This document shows positions 34,071-45,604 of a DNA stretch of 64,000 nt, piece by piece. Source of the stretch: Canna indica. Taxonomy: Eukaryota; Streptophyta; Magnoliopsida; Zingiberales; Cannaceae. The stretch is taken from positions 27,000,501 through 27,064,500 of the forward strand of contig CP136894.1 in the NCBI GenBank assembly GCA_034359265.1. Reading direction: 5' to 3'. The number at the start of each line of letters is the position of its first letter. Position 1 is the first letter of the stretch. The position numbers were made by a program, and so were the translations under genes. A model generated the notes under the pieces. The model did no database searches. It saw only the letters and a list, made by a program, of their open reading frames with translations, and had not been told where the DNA came from.

Positions 34071-35784
34071 TCAAAAATTATTTTTTTATAAATTCATAAA
34101 ATTCCTGAAAGTCCAAGGGCATTTTTGTAAATTTCAAGTATTTTTTTGAAAGTTATCATTTTTTATTCAAGCTTTCCAGATATCGCTGAATAGTTATTTG
34201 AAATGCATGTCTCAAGTTTGAACTCAAAATGAATTTTCAAAATCCATTTTTCAACCGATCTCGATTTCAACCAAAAACTCATTTTTTCAGGATATCACTA
34301 AAGTTATCAAAATCATTTTTAAAAATGATTTCACTCAAAGAAAAGTGAGAATGATATTAGAAATGAAATCAAAATAGTATACTCAAAGTTTCATTTGTAG
34401 TTTTCAAAAAGTCAAACTATATGGAAGATTGATATTTCAAGAGGATGATACCTTTGCATTTCTAAAATCCAACTTCAAAATTCCACTATAAATTTGATTC
34501 TTGATGAAAATTTCTAAAATTTTTATTGAAGAAACAAGATTTTTCAATGAAGATGAAGTTTTAAGAATCAGTTAAAAATGATTTTTCTACATTTTTCTAG
34601 AAATAACTGAAAATGCTAAAATTTCAATGGCATTTTCGTAATTTTCAATTATTTTTCAAAACGTGCTCAGTTTTCATTCAAACTTTTATGACACCACATA
34701 ATTGTTATGTAAAGAGTGTATGTCAAGTTTGGAATGAAAATTATGTCCTTAAGTCAAGATATCAACCTAGCATGGTTCATTCAAAATAAGCTAGTTATTA
34801 TGAAACTTGCTAAGTGTCAATCTTATTACTCATGATTTTTCAAACTTAAACCTATGAACACTTAACATGAGTGAATCTAAACATATTCCTCAAATATGGA
34901 TTGAAAATGAGAACTGTAAGTCAATTTGTTGATTTTGGTCAACTTGGTCCAAAAGAAGTTATCATGAAATGACCTCTATGTCATTTTATTCATATCCATA
35001 TGAATTTTTCATTCTAAGTGCATGGAAACATGTCATACCTCTAAACAAGTTTATGAAGTTTGGACTTAAAATGAAGTGTCCAAATCGATTTGTTGACTTG
35101 GGTCAAACTTTTCCAAGTTTAAGTCCCCTAAAGTGATCTAGTTATCACTTTGGTCATCTACACATAAATTTTCAAGTTTAACTACCTAGAATCATGTCAT
35201 ATGTGTATCTAAACATGTTTACTGACTACTAACTCAAAACGAGGACTCTAATATGAAATTCAACCTAGAGCAAGTTTCATTCAATCGAGATATCATGAAA
35301 TTGCCTAAGTTATCAAAATTTTACCTACTCATGAAATTTCATATATTTATCATGCAAAAACAATCATGAGAATAGATACGTCATTATACCACAAGTATTT
35401 AACTATTATACTAAGATTTTTGCAAAACTGAACTCATACCACATTCTTGGAATTTTGCCAAACTTGTCTTTTTTTACTTTTCAATTTTCTTCATGATAGC
35501 ATAGTCTTCCATTAACATTTTCAACTTGCAAGTAGACTTCATTAGTAGATTTAATGAAACTAAAGCTACTAGCAAGCAACCCAAACCAAATAGCAAAGAG
35601 AAAAATCAAGTATTATTTTCAAAATCCACTTTGCTAAATAGTTTAAAATCTGTTTCAAAATATATTAAGAGATCCGAAATATAATATTAGTTCAAAATCC
35701 GTTTAAAAACCGTTTCAAAATAAATAGTTTCATGAATACGAAATGAATTTTAAGAGATCACAAATCTAATATTAATGAAAAATT

Positions 35785-35896
35785 GATCTCCAACCCTTCC
35801 TATTGGTTGAAAACCGAGAGGCTACAATGAGCTTACGATTTGGAACCGCAAGGTCGCATGAGCCCGTTATAGGCTACATAGGTCTCCGAAGAGACC
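35785..35896 (-). ncRNA. Conserved two-hairpin block, copy in G3 (best stem)
   Basis: Hairpin 1 is a perfect 16-base inverted repeat at 35881-35896: in minus-strand sense GGTCTC, TTCG, GAGACC, i.e. a six-pair stem closed C-G over a UUCG loop, one of the most stable RNA tetraloops. Hairpin 2 is at 35861-35875 (AGCC, seven-base loop, GGCT). A third weak pairing (ACC/GGT around four bases) lies at about 35845-35854. Confidence 0.55.
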
Positions 35897-36128
35897 GGAA
35901 GAAAAATCAAATACATTTTTGAAACTCATGTAAAGAGCGGAAAATCTACTAATATTAAGCATATATCAAAACTCCAACTCTAATTTAAACAAGTAGGTAT
36001 AGGAGATGATACCAAAGTGTTTGATGCCAACAATTTCATTACCTAAAGCATCATGATTATTTGAAGTTGCAACTTTGAAATGGTACAATCTTTGAATCCC
36101 CAAGTAACTTCAATCAACCAACTTCATC

Positions 36129-37518
36129 TCACCCTTGTATGGTAGCTCCCCCTACAAAAGAGCATGAAATTTTTGGTAGCCAAATGACTTTTGGTCCTTG
36201 GGGGTTAGAGGGATTAGGAACCCACAGTGTCTTTCCCACACTTGGATTCATCTTAAAAGCACAATCATAAATAGCATGCCCGTAAACACCACAACAAAAA
36301 CAATGACCTTGAAATTCTTTCTTTTTATCATTTTTGTGAACATGAGGTATAAAGTTAGAATGATTGACATAAGGTGGAGGATGGTATGAGCATTCTTAGA
36401 GGATACATCTTTCTTTATAGGATTTCTAAAAGATGAAACATTAGATAAATTATTTGCTCTACTCAAGAAAACAACCTCATTTTTCAAGACTTTCATGGAT
36501 TTGTGCAATGCACGCAATTGAGATTTCAACATGTTATTTTCAACTTTCAATTTTTCACTCTCAATTTTGGAATCATTTTTGAAATCATTATTCCTAAACT
36601 TCAATTTTGCTTTCAAATCCACATTTCCATTTTTCAAGGCTTTTAGCTCTAGGTTCAATGTATCATGGCAAGTGTCAATAGGATTAGTCTTTAAATTCTC
36701 ATTTTCTAATTCTAAGACATGCACATGTGAGCTAAGTTCTAAATTTTCTATCTTCAATTTTTTGTTTTCCTTATCCTTTTTAACTAGCAAGGTATACACT
36801 TTCTTATATTCACTTACTCACACATCATATGGCATATCATGTGAACTAGAAGAGGTAATACTATCATTATCATTATTATGACTAGATGAAGAAGAAAGTA
36901 CCTCATTTGCAACCATGAGGCAAGCTTTGGATGTGGCTTCATAGTCATGGCAAGAGGGTGCTTCAAATGAGTGAGATGTGGAGATGGAAGCACTTGACCT
37001 CTTCCTTGCTTTGTTCATCTTGGTAGGGCATTTTTTCTTCACGTACCCCTTTTCCTTGCAAGCATAGCAAATCACCTTTCGTATTCAGCTCTTAGAGTTG
37101 CTCCTTTGACTAGAAGCACTATGGGCATCAAAACCGAGATTAGTAGTAGGTGAGTGACCATTGTCATCACCACATTCATCAAAAGTGCAAATCTCTTCGA
37201 TTTTGGCATAATCATATAAAACATTTAAAGTGACCCATAAATCATAAGTCGAAGAGCAATGCATGACTTTAACTAGGATGTCATTTGGTAATGTGCAAAG
37301 AAAATACAATTCATGGCATCTCCATTATACTTAAATATTTTCTTATCTAATTCACTCCAAGTATGCACGTAAACCTTAGGTTCAATGAATTCTAAATTTA
37401 ACATGTTAAAGACACCAAAACTTTTAGTCTTTAAATATGTGTACATCCTATATTTCCAAAGACCAAAGTTTGAGTCATCGAACCTAGGAGGTGAAGACGC
37501 TAAACTATCTAGTGTCAT
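36129..37518 (-). pseudogene. gag: G3 gag, first zinc knuckle damaged
   Basis: The start codon is at 37516-37518 (MTLDSLASSPPRF). This copy keeps the full N-terminal domain, WKYRMYTYLKTKSFGVF then NLEFIEPKV and FKYNGDAMN. A frameshift near 37300 and stops near 37087 and 36818 break it. The first knuckle near 37060 reads CYACKEKGYVKKKC, with Tyr where the metal-binding His should be. The coiled coil spans about 36800-36480. A second frameshift near 36400 precedes the second knuckle region (near 36300), and the end with WVPK-like repeats reaches a stop at 36129. Tekay T3 lies a few bases before the start codon. The product would be a particle-forming, RNA-binding protein. Confidence 0.85.
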
Positions 37519-37521
37519 TTT

Positions 37522-38253
37522 CCGAAAAAAAATCATAATATAAAAATCTATTTTTGGTGCAGCGCACCGGATCAGGAGTTAGTCGAGTCGAGCCGCGGAG
37601 TCGCCTCGAGTAGAAGGTATAACTCGGCTTATGAAGTTTAAATTGGTTAGATGGATATTTCCTTAATAAGCATTAGATGTCCTTTTTGAGTCGAGTTCAA
37701 ATCGTGTATGTGGATCGAATCGGGACCCGAATCGAACTAAGATCGAGTCGAGTAGAGGCTAAGTCAGTTAGAGGGGCATTTATGTCATTGGTGGATGAGG
37801 GGACAAAACCCCTCATCATGAGCCGTGCGACTCATTCTTGAGCCGCACGCCACCCGGGCAAGAGAGGGAGGAGGGGAGATCTTGGGTCGGCATCGGAAAC
37901 CGCGTCGCCGTTGGAAGGATCAAGGTCATCAACGTCCACCCTTTCATCTTCCCGGCCTGATCAAGGTGAGTGGTTACTTTTTGTTGATTTGGGGGAGGTG
38001 GGTAGCCGAATGGTAGAATAGTAACCATCCTTAGACCTTTCCTCTTTAAATTCTAAAATGTGGTGATACTTTTATCATGTTAGATAATTTATTTTCCTGT
38101 TGAATTTATGGTTTAATGCAGAATTTAAATTCTTTATCATTGAATCATGTGGCTATACATAGTAGGTGTTGTGAAGAAATTTCATTATAGTTTATATGAT
38201 GTCTGGTATTGTTAATGGGTGCATTCCCAAGTCTATAACATGTAGTTTACATT
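37522..38253 (+). repeat. T3 5' LTR remnant with internal deletions
   Basis: It matches the T3 3' LTR from the ggtgcagcgcaccgg block onward. About 640 bp (equivalent to about 42215-42875) is missing near 38010. The LTR stops after gtagtttacatt at 38253, whereas the 3' LTR continues for another ~1.1 kb. The following base run enters gag directly, so the primer site is gone. Confidence 0.8.
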
Positions 38254-39233
38254 CTAGAGTCCCCCCCACCTATGAGGACTTTGATAAGCTGAGACTTTCG
38301 GTGTTCACCGGGAGTGATAAGCAGGTTGAGGTCACCAAATTTCTGGCTGACTGCTACGAGTTTTGTGTGGAGCTGGGACGCTCATCTGAGGCAGCAGCTC
38401 GTATGGTAAGCCTACAGCTCAGGGGGCCAGCCTTGGCACTCTAATGGGACAGTTACACCTATGGATCACCAGTAGAGTCGGGGACAAAACAGTAGCTGAG
38501 GTCATGGAGGTTCAAGGGCAGGGGCAGCACGACCGACAGAGTCAGGGGTGCCACTCAAAGGTCAGACTTGCCGCAGTGTGGTCACTAGAACAAAAGGCAC
38601 TGGGGGACTTACTATGGCCACATGGAGGCATGCTTCAGATGTGGGCAGGTTGGACATTTTAGAAAAGATTGTCCGGATAGAGTTAGCCAGAGGACCAAGC
38701 AGTCAAGGGGAAATGCCCCGATGCCAGTTGGGTTAGTGGCTCAGAAGGGTTCGATATAGAGGAGGGGGCCGCAAGTTAACCACTCTGGGAGACCGTCTGC
38801 CTGAGTTTACGCCATGAACCGCGATGGGGAAGAGGCATCCAAGGCAGTGGTGACATGTATTATTTTAGTCAGTTGTTCTGCTGCTTGTGTCCTGTTAGAT
38901 CTGAGTGCCCCGCACTCATTTGTATCGGCCAAATTTGCTATCGGATTGCCTATGGCACCTTCCTTTCTTGTTGTGCCATATGTGGTGATAACGCCTACGG
39001 GCGACTCATTAATAGCAAAATCAATCTTCTGTGACTGCGAAGTGCTAGTTGGTGGTCATGGGTTGAAGGCAGAATTGACACTTCTGCCTATGCTTGAAAT
39101 TGACGTCACCCTCGGCAAGGATTGGTTGGCGGAGCACTTCACGTCAATTAATTGTAGGACTAAGACTATCACATTCAGTAAGCTGGGTTGCCGCAATTCA
39201 CCTTCCGTGGGGAAGGAAAGGCTGAGCCTATAG
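38254..39233 (+). pseudogene. gag: T3 gag end and protease
   Basis: The Gag part reads PPTYEDFDKLRLSVFTG with a capsid-like helical stretch (KFLADCYEFCVELG). After a frameshift there is a CCHC zinc knuckle (CFRCGQVGHFRKDC) near 38632-38680. Protease follows with LLDLSAPHSF near 38900, where gypsy elements have DSGASHSF: the catalytic Asp is kept but Ser-Gly is changed to Leu-Ser, so activity is doubtful. The fold continues to LGKDWLAEHF near 39115. Stops lie at 38442 and about 39231. The 5' end of gag was lost with the LTR deletion. Confidence 0.85.
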
Positions 39234-39244
39234 GCGTCATTTCA

Positions 39245-40720
39245 GCCCTTAAGGCTTGTAAATTGCTGTTAGGCGGCTACTAGTCCTTCTTGGCATTCGT
39301 ATCTATGGCCTAGGAAAAGAGGGGCATGGCTCAGGAGGTTAGTAGAACTCCGGTGATATGTGAGTTTCCTGATGTCTTCCCAGAAGAATTGCCTGGATTG
39401 CCGCCTGAGAGAGTAATCGAATTCTGCATTGAATTGCAGCCCGGGGCAGCACCGATCCTTATAGGATGACACAGGCTGGACTTCGTGAGTTAAAGGCGCA
39501 GTTGTAAGAATTGCTGGACTTGGGTTTCATTCGCCCAAGTGTGACCCCGTGGGGTGCTCCAGTCCTATTTGTGAAGAAAAAGGATGGGTCCATGCACATG
39601 TGCATCGACTATAGGCAGGTCAACAAGGTGACAATCAATATTCATTACTCGCTGCCTGGAACTGATGACTTGTTCGACCAGTTGCAGGGGGCACAGTGGT
39701 TTTCAAGGATTGATTTGAGGTCTGGATAGCATCAGCTGAGAATCCGAGACCATGACGTACCCAAGACCGCATTCAGGATCCGCTACGGCCATTACGAGTT
39801 CCTGGTAATGAAATTTGGGTTGACGAATGCCCCTGCGACCTTTATGGACCTCATGAAGAGAGTGTTCAAAGAAAATCTGGATAGATTTGTGATCATCTTT
39901 ATTGACGATATCCTAGTGTATTCCAAGAGCAAGGAGGAACACTCCGAGCATTTGGAAATGGTCTTGGGAACCCTCAGAAAACATCAGTTGTACGCCACAT
40001 TCACCAAGTGTGAGTTTTGGCTAGAAAGTGTGGGATTCCTAGGGCACATAGTACCCAAGGAAGGAATCAGTGTAGACCCTGCCAAGATAGAGGCAGTAAA
40101 GGACTGGAAGCGGTCGACCAGTGTGATCGAAGTCCGTAGTTTCTTGGGGTTAGCCGGGTATTACAGCAAGTTTGTAGAAAATTATCAAAAATTGCAGCTC
40201 CTCTGACTCGGTTAACCCAGAAGAAAGTCAAATTTGAGTGGGATGGAAAGTGTGAGGAGAGCTTCTTGAAGGTCAAAGAATGCCTAACGTTAGCACAAAT
40301 TTTGGCTGTACCTTCTGGCTCGAGAGGATTTGTGGTATACTGTGACGCCTCTCGGGTTGACCTAGGTTGTGTCCTGATGCAGTATGGCAGGATTATTGAC
40401 TATGTGTCTCGTCAGTTGAAAGTGCATGAAAAGAATTATCCAGCCCATGATTTGGAACTGGTGGCGGTAGTGGTTGATCTAAACTTATGGCATCACTACT
40501 TGTACGGTGAGGCTTGTGAGATTTATACCGACCACAAAAGCCTCTAGTACTTGCTCACCCAAAAGAAGCTCAATTTAAGGTAAAGAAGATGGCTCGAACT
40601 TCTGAAAGATTATGATTGTACCATCTTGTATCACCGCGGGAAGGCCAATGTGGTGGCAGACACACGGAGCAGAAAGTCTATGGGCAACCTATCCCATTTG
40701 GCAGTTGGGAGAAGGCCATT
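39245..40720 (+). pseudogene. pol: T3 pol: reverse transcriptase and RNase H
   Basis: After the ELPGLPPER linker, reverse transcriptase shows [13 protein letters not shown] near 39555, CIDYRQVNK, a stop at 39727-39729 replacing the Tyr of the usual GYHQLR, then FGLTNAP and the catalytic FIDDILVYS box near 39895. The connection [11 protein letters not shown] and [10 protein letters not shown] follow. A frameshift falls near 40200. RNase H starts near 40330 (VVYCDAS) and reaches YTDHKSL near 40530, a stop at 40545-40547, and GKANVVAD near 40640. It is closely similar to T1, but with fewer stops. Confidence 0.9.
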
Positions 40721-41780
40721 AGCGCGTGACTTGGCACTATGCTTGGATGGGGGAGCAGTGTTAGCGGTGTCAGCATCGGGTGCCCTAGTGGCGTACCTGT
40801 GGGTACAATCCACACTGGTGGATATGTTACATGCCGTGCAGGGAGAGGACGCCTTTTGTGCACTGACGAAGGACTTAGTGCAGAGAGGCGATGTAGAGAA
40901 TGGATTCAGGTTGGACTCAGAGGATGTGCTGAGGTTCAGAGACCAAATCATGGTGCCTGATGTAGCAGAGGTGCGCAGGCAAGTCCTAGAGCTAGGTCAT
41001 CGTTCCACTTATACGATGCATCCGGGAGCCACCAAAATGTACCGAGATTTAAGGCATCATTACTGGTGGAAGGGTATGTAAAGGGAGGTTGCGGAATTCG
41101 TATCCAAGTGTTTGGTCTGCCAACAGGTAAAGGCTGAACACCTGAAGCCCACGGGGCTATTGCAAATCCTAGAGGTTCCCGAGTTGAAGTGGGAGAAGAT
41201 CACCACGGATCTAGTGATAGGGTTGCCTAAGTCAAAAGGCGATTTTGATTCTACCTGGGTGGTGGTTGACAGATTGACAAAGACCGCCTATTTCATACCC
41301 GTCAAGACAACCTTTTATGTGGAGCAGTACGTCAGACTATTCTTGGACAACATTGTGGCATACCATGGTACCGCAGTGATAATCATATCCGATCGCGGTA
41401 CCCAGTTCACAGCCCAGTTTTGGCAGTCCTTCCAGGAAGCCTTGGGTACCCAGGTGCACTTCAGCACAACTTTCCATCTGTAGATGGATGGACAGTCAAA
41501 GAGGACCATCCAAATCTTGGAAGATATGTTGAGGGCGTGCGTCTTGGATATGGCCGGCGGGTGGAGGAAACACCTACTATTGATCGAGTTCGCCTACAAC
41601 AATATCTATCACAGTAGCATTAGCATGGCTCCTTTCGAGGCCTTGTATGAGCGGCGGTGTAGGTCTCCTGTGGGTTGGTTTGAGGTCGGAGAATCACTCA
41701 TGGTGGGTCATGATTTGGTTGAGGAAGCGGTAGAGAAGGTGAAAACTATAAAGGAAAGATTGCTGACGACCCAAAGTCGT
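40721..41780 (+). pseudogene. pol: T3 pol: integrase, C-terminus deleted
   Basis: The H2C2 finger (HRSTYTMHPGATKMY ... CLVCQQ) lies near 41000-41130, with a stop at about 41079. The core carries TTDLVIGLPKS near 41205 and SDRGTQF near 41390. The third catalytic residue is lost: where T1 has SERII this copy reads SKRTI near 41500, and a stop precedes it. The frame then runs through FAYNN and [15 protein letters not shown] near 41770 before switching into LTR sequence. The chromodomain found in T1 is therefore absent. Confidence 0.88.
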
Positions 41781-43736
41781 ACGGAATCAGGAGTTAGTCG
41801 AGTCGAGCCGCGGAGTCGCCTCGAGTAGAAGGTATAACTCGGCTTATGAAGTTTAAATTGGTTAGATGGATATTTCCTTATTAAGCATTAGATGTCCTTT
41901 TTGAGTCGAGTTCAAATCGTGTATACGGATCGAATCGGGGCCCGAATCAGACTCGGATCGAGTCGAGTAGAGACTAAGTCAGTTAGAGGGGCATTTATGT
42001 CATTGGTGGATGAGGGGATAAAACTCCTCATCATGAGCTGTGCGGCTCATTCTTGAGCCGCACGCCACCCGAGCAAGAGTGGGAGGAGGGGAGATCTTGG
42101 GTCGGCACCGTAAACTGTGTCATCGTCGAAAGGACCGAGGTCATCAACGTCCACCCTTTCTTCTTCCTTGATAAAGGTGAGTGGTTACTTTTCGTTGATT
42201 TGGGGGAGGCAGGTAGCTAAACCCCTAGAACTGCTAGGTGTCAAGTTTCTTGCGAGTTTTCCATCGATTCATGGTACCTTGACCTTCTTACCGATGTTTT
42301 AATTATTGTTGCAACGGATCTCCGTAGTTTTTGTCGAATTCTTGATATTTTAGGGGCTGCCGAGTCAAGGAAAAAGGGGAAAGGTCATGCCGAAATTTTC
42401 CCCAATTACCGTGACGGATGTAAATCCCCTTTGAACGATCTTAAACCCATATCGAGTGGATTCATGATTTACTTACTGAAAGTGACGATTGGAACTCATC
42501 CTCTAAAGCCTAGTAGGCTCGGCCAAGCAAAGGGAAAACTCCATGTCCATGGGTTGGCCGAGCAAGGGGTGTGCGGCTTGATCAAGGTCTTAATTAGGAT
42601 AGATCAGAAACAAGATATTAGGGTTGAGGTTGGTCCTTCCCTCTTGTTCCTATCCTTGGAGGCTCGGCCGAGCAAGGCATGCTTTCCCAAGTCTCGGCCG
42701 AGCAAGGATTGGGGGAGATGGTGATTTCTAGAAGATAAACTTCATGGTTAAGAATACTCAAAACAATAGGGCATGACAGGTTGCCTAGATTGACAATTAG
42801 ACTCAAGATGACATTTAGGTAAGATCTAACTAAGGAAGGCTTCTATGTTAATGCATGTAATTAGTAGAATGATAGGATAGTAACCATCCTTAGACCTTTC
42901 CTCTTTAAATTCTGAAATGTGGTGATACTTTTACCATGTTAGATAATTTATTTCCTTGTTGAATTTACGGTTTAATGCAGAACTTAAATTCTTTATCATT
43001 GAATCATGTGGCTATACATAGTAGGTGTTGTGAAGAAATTTCATTATAGTTTATATGTTGTTCGGTATTGTTAATGGGTGCATTTCCAAGTCTATAACAT
43101 GTAGTTTACATTAGCAAAAGGTAGCATATGACGCTAGATGATTTACATGAAATTATAAAGTATGTGTTAGATATGGAAACTCAAAAGTAGATGAGTTAGG
43201 CCTCACACCTAAGAAACATTTTGTGAACAATAGTGTGCACATGATACGGCCGAAATTAAAATGCTGAGAACGGGCGGACTCCCGAGACTTTAAATAAGGA
43301 AACTTTAGGACACCATGTTTGTGTGATGTGATTGTGGTTAGTCGGAATGACTAATGCTTGACTCGGCCAGTGATTGGGTCTTGAGATTGCACCAGCGGGC
43401 CCGCTAGGTGTCAGACCCCAGTTGGGTGGGACTAGCTATCCCTACCCCAGTCGGTATCCGGAGACTAGCAGACCATCCTAGTCGACGGCCTGGAGTTTTC
43501 TTTGATTCACTTATGTGCTATGTGGCCGGAACGACCAGTATGTTACTATCTGTATGTGGTAGGGTTGGTTATAGTTGAATCACTAGACCATGAGTAGGCC
43601 TTAGGGGTTGGGTGCCATGTGGCGTCGTTAGGCTATTATGGCTGCTTACATGAATGTATGGCTTATACAGGACGACCCCTGGGGTCGGTTGTTATAACAG
43701 AAGCAACTTATATCCCTAACTTTATATTTTGTTAGC

Positions 43737-43782
<46 letters not shown>

Positions 43783-44230
43783 TTATTGGTGAATTATGTG
43801 GTGGTTCGGAAGAACCATTCATTGAGTCCCAGGTGGACTCCTAATTTATTTCCTTGTTTTGCAGAGCCCGATCAGTGAGATGAGGCTTGGAATCATGGTG
43901 CAGCTGGAGGGCAGGCGGTGGCGTAGATCTCATAGCAGCGTCCACTAGTCATAGTCTAGAGGTCTAGTGCAGTTGTTTCTTTTAATACACTGAGATTCTC
44001 TATTTGAAAATATGTACTTGGTTTTAGACTTGAGTTGTTTCCTATGATGATTGATGTTTCTGAACTTTTCATGGTTTAAAGCAAAATTGTGAACCTTCTT
44101 TAAATATTTGAATAAAGTTGCATCGTTGTTTTCATTATGTGTTTCAGTTGCTGTTAGTCAATGTATGTAGTACGCTTCAGGGTAGGACATAGACCCTGGC
44201 TATCACACGACCCTAAGTTGGGGTGTGACA
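41781..44230 (+). repeat. T3 3' LTR (start missing)
   Basis: About 2.45 kb matches the 5' LTR remnant and, in its last 1.1 kb, T2. It contains an (AT)n(GT)n microsatellite at about 43737-43781 and ends ggttggggtgtgaca. The right neighbour is mid-LTR sequence of G3. The short open frames within it carry no domain. Confidence 0.85.
43737..43781. repeat. (AT)n(GT)n microsatellite
   Basis: About seven AT dinucleotides are followed by about fifteen GT dinucleotides, inside the T3 3' LTR. Such tracts are hypervariable. Confidence 0.95.
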
Positions 44231-44801
44231 CCCCCTATTTGGATTCAATAAAAATATCTAAAAAAATTAAAATCCTTAAGAATCAAAATCTAACTTTTGC
44301 GGTCTAGTACAAATTTCCGTAAACCAAAAATTTTATAATCTCCCAAGTCAAATTTGGGTATTCTAAAGGCTTCCAAACATTCCTTAAAAAATATCGTTAT
44401 CTAGTTTTTACCTAAGGAACAATTACCGGGACTTTTGGTGCCAAGAAAATATCTAGGTTATATGGCCCTCCAAGGGAGCTCCCTAGGGTTAGTGAATTTC
44501 AAGGTCGTTTCTAATTTTTCGGGTTTTCATATTTTAGGGTTCGGATTTTGGGTTTTGCATCATAAAAGAGGATTGCATATTCATTCTAGATACCCTAAAC
44601 CTAAACTCTTACTTCTCGAAAGATCCCAAGCGACGACGAGTGTCCTTGCCAATTTCTCTAATTTCTTCTATTTTTTTGATCGGGAACATTGAGCACTATC
44701 CGATATGGAACCTGAAAATAACTCTCCATAAAATCATTAGTTACATGTTTCTTATCTTCAAAATCGAGATTAAGACCAAGGTTGAAAACCTTAGGCCAAC
44801 A
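44231..44801 (-). repeat. G3 5' LTR remnant
   Basis: Only the U3-start portion remains. It matches 32325-32858 of the G3 3' LTR and ends ttaggccaaca at 44801, directly before the TSD copy atgcc (44802-44806). The promoter part of this LTR was lost. Confidence 0.88.
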
Positions 44802-44806
44802 ATGCC

Positions 44807-45590
44807 CAATCCACTCTCAATAAGTACAATATAAGTCTTCGGGATTTCAAACTCCGAAATCCGACTACTAGTACTACAGTGAATTGAAAATAATAAAAAA
44901 ACCTATTTGCTATTACAAGTACATACCAACTTGCCTCTCCTTGACATCCCAGCCATAGAGTTTCATCCTCCACATAATCCTTATGTTGTAATGAGTTAAC
45001 AGTCCAAACCATCTTCACTTGAAGATAAGAAAGATAGATTATTGCCATTTTTGCACTCAGCAGTCTCAACTCCTCCAATAACTGGCAACACAGTGTATGC
45101 ACATAGGAGTTGATAAATCAAATATTTTCATCAGAATTTATATGTGACAACTGATAGATCTGAATCAATGCTGGCTTAACTATTGGTCAATAATATCAAC
45201 AGTTTAAAAACCAATACCTATCGATTCAAACCAAACAGTTAGCACTAAATCACCATAACACCATGACCATAAAGATCAAAGGAGTAACGCCCAAAAATAT
45301 TAAAGAGAACCTCTCCTCTACTCATAAAAGTAATTGGGCAATAAAAAATAATTAATGATAATTAAAAGCATCAAAAACATCAAAGTGAATCATCATTAAT
45401 ATTGAAGGCCAAGAGTCATCATATCCGCAGCATCCTTATCCAGAAAATCATAGTCTGTATGAGCTGTTGAAACTATCTTTACACAATTGAAACTGTCTTC
45501 AACATAAGCAGAACTTCTCCTAGTTGACTAAGAAGTAACCTAGAGTACTTTTGCCAAATATAGCCAACTCACAAAAGGCCAACACTAACA
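44807..45590 (-). repeat. SV1 3' LTR, inner part
   Basis: It continues the LTR begun at 31075-31265. The inner end ...ggccaacactaaca at 45590 is followed by atctccccctttgg, the complement of a polypurine tract, at 45591-45604. Reading across the G3 insertion, the equivalents of gtttgtttacgcagttca and the atgcccaatcc region form one LTR. Confidence 0.75.
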
Positions 45591-45604
45591 ATCTCCCCCT
45601 TTGG

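Larger units (their letters stand above)
32859..36128 (-). other. G3 AT-rich noncoding region in place of pol
   Basis: This is the longest version of the region, about 3.27 kb including a 419-bp MITE at 33652-34070. It shows the same degenerate repeats as G1 and G2, with additional tgacttgggtcaaa and ttgttgacttggg motifs at about 34925 and 35090. The hairpin block is at 35785-35896. No coding frame is recognised. Gag downstream on the minus strand ends at 36129. Confidence 0.75.
37522..44230 (+). mobile_element. Tekay/Del-type chromovirus T3, internally deleted
   Basis: This plus-strand gypsy element has a 5' LTR remnant (37522-38253), gag with a zinc knuckle, protease, reverse transcriptase, RNase H, integrase to about 41778, and a 3' LTR from about 41781 to 44230 (ending gttggggtgtgaca). 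The LTR start is missing on both sides. The integrase C-terminus, chromodomain, polypurine tract and LTR start are lost in one deletion at about 41780. No TSD is visible, because G3 sequence on the left was also deleted. Confidence 0.9.
31266..44801 (-). mobile_element. Gag-only LTR retrotransposon G3, TSD atgcc
   Basis: The pentamer atgcc is exact at 31261-31265 and 44802-44806, 13.5 kb apart. The element comprises a complete 3' LTR (31266-32858), a polypurine tract, a noncoding region with a MITE, gag (36129-37518) and the U3 part of the 5' LTR (44231-44801). Tekay T3 is inserted between, and its arrival or later deletion removed the primer site and about 1 kb of 5' LTR. Without T3 it is about 6.8 kb. 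Confidence 0.88.
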
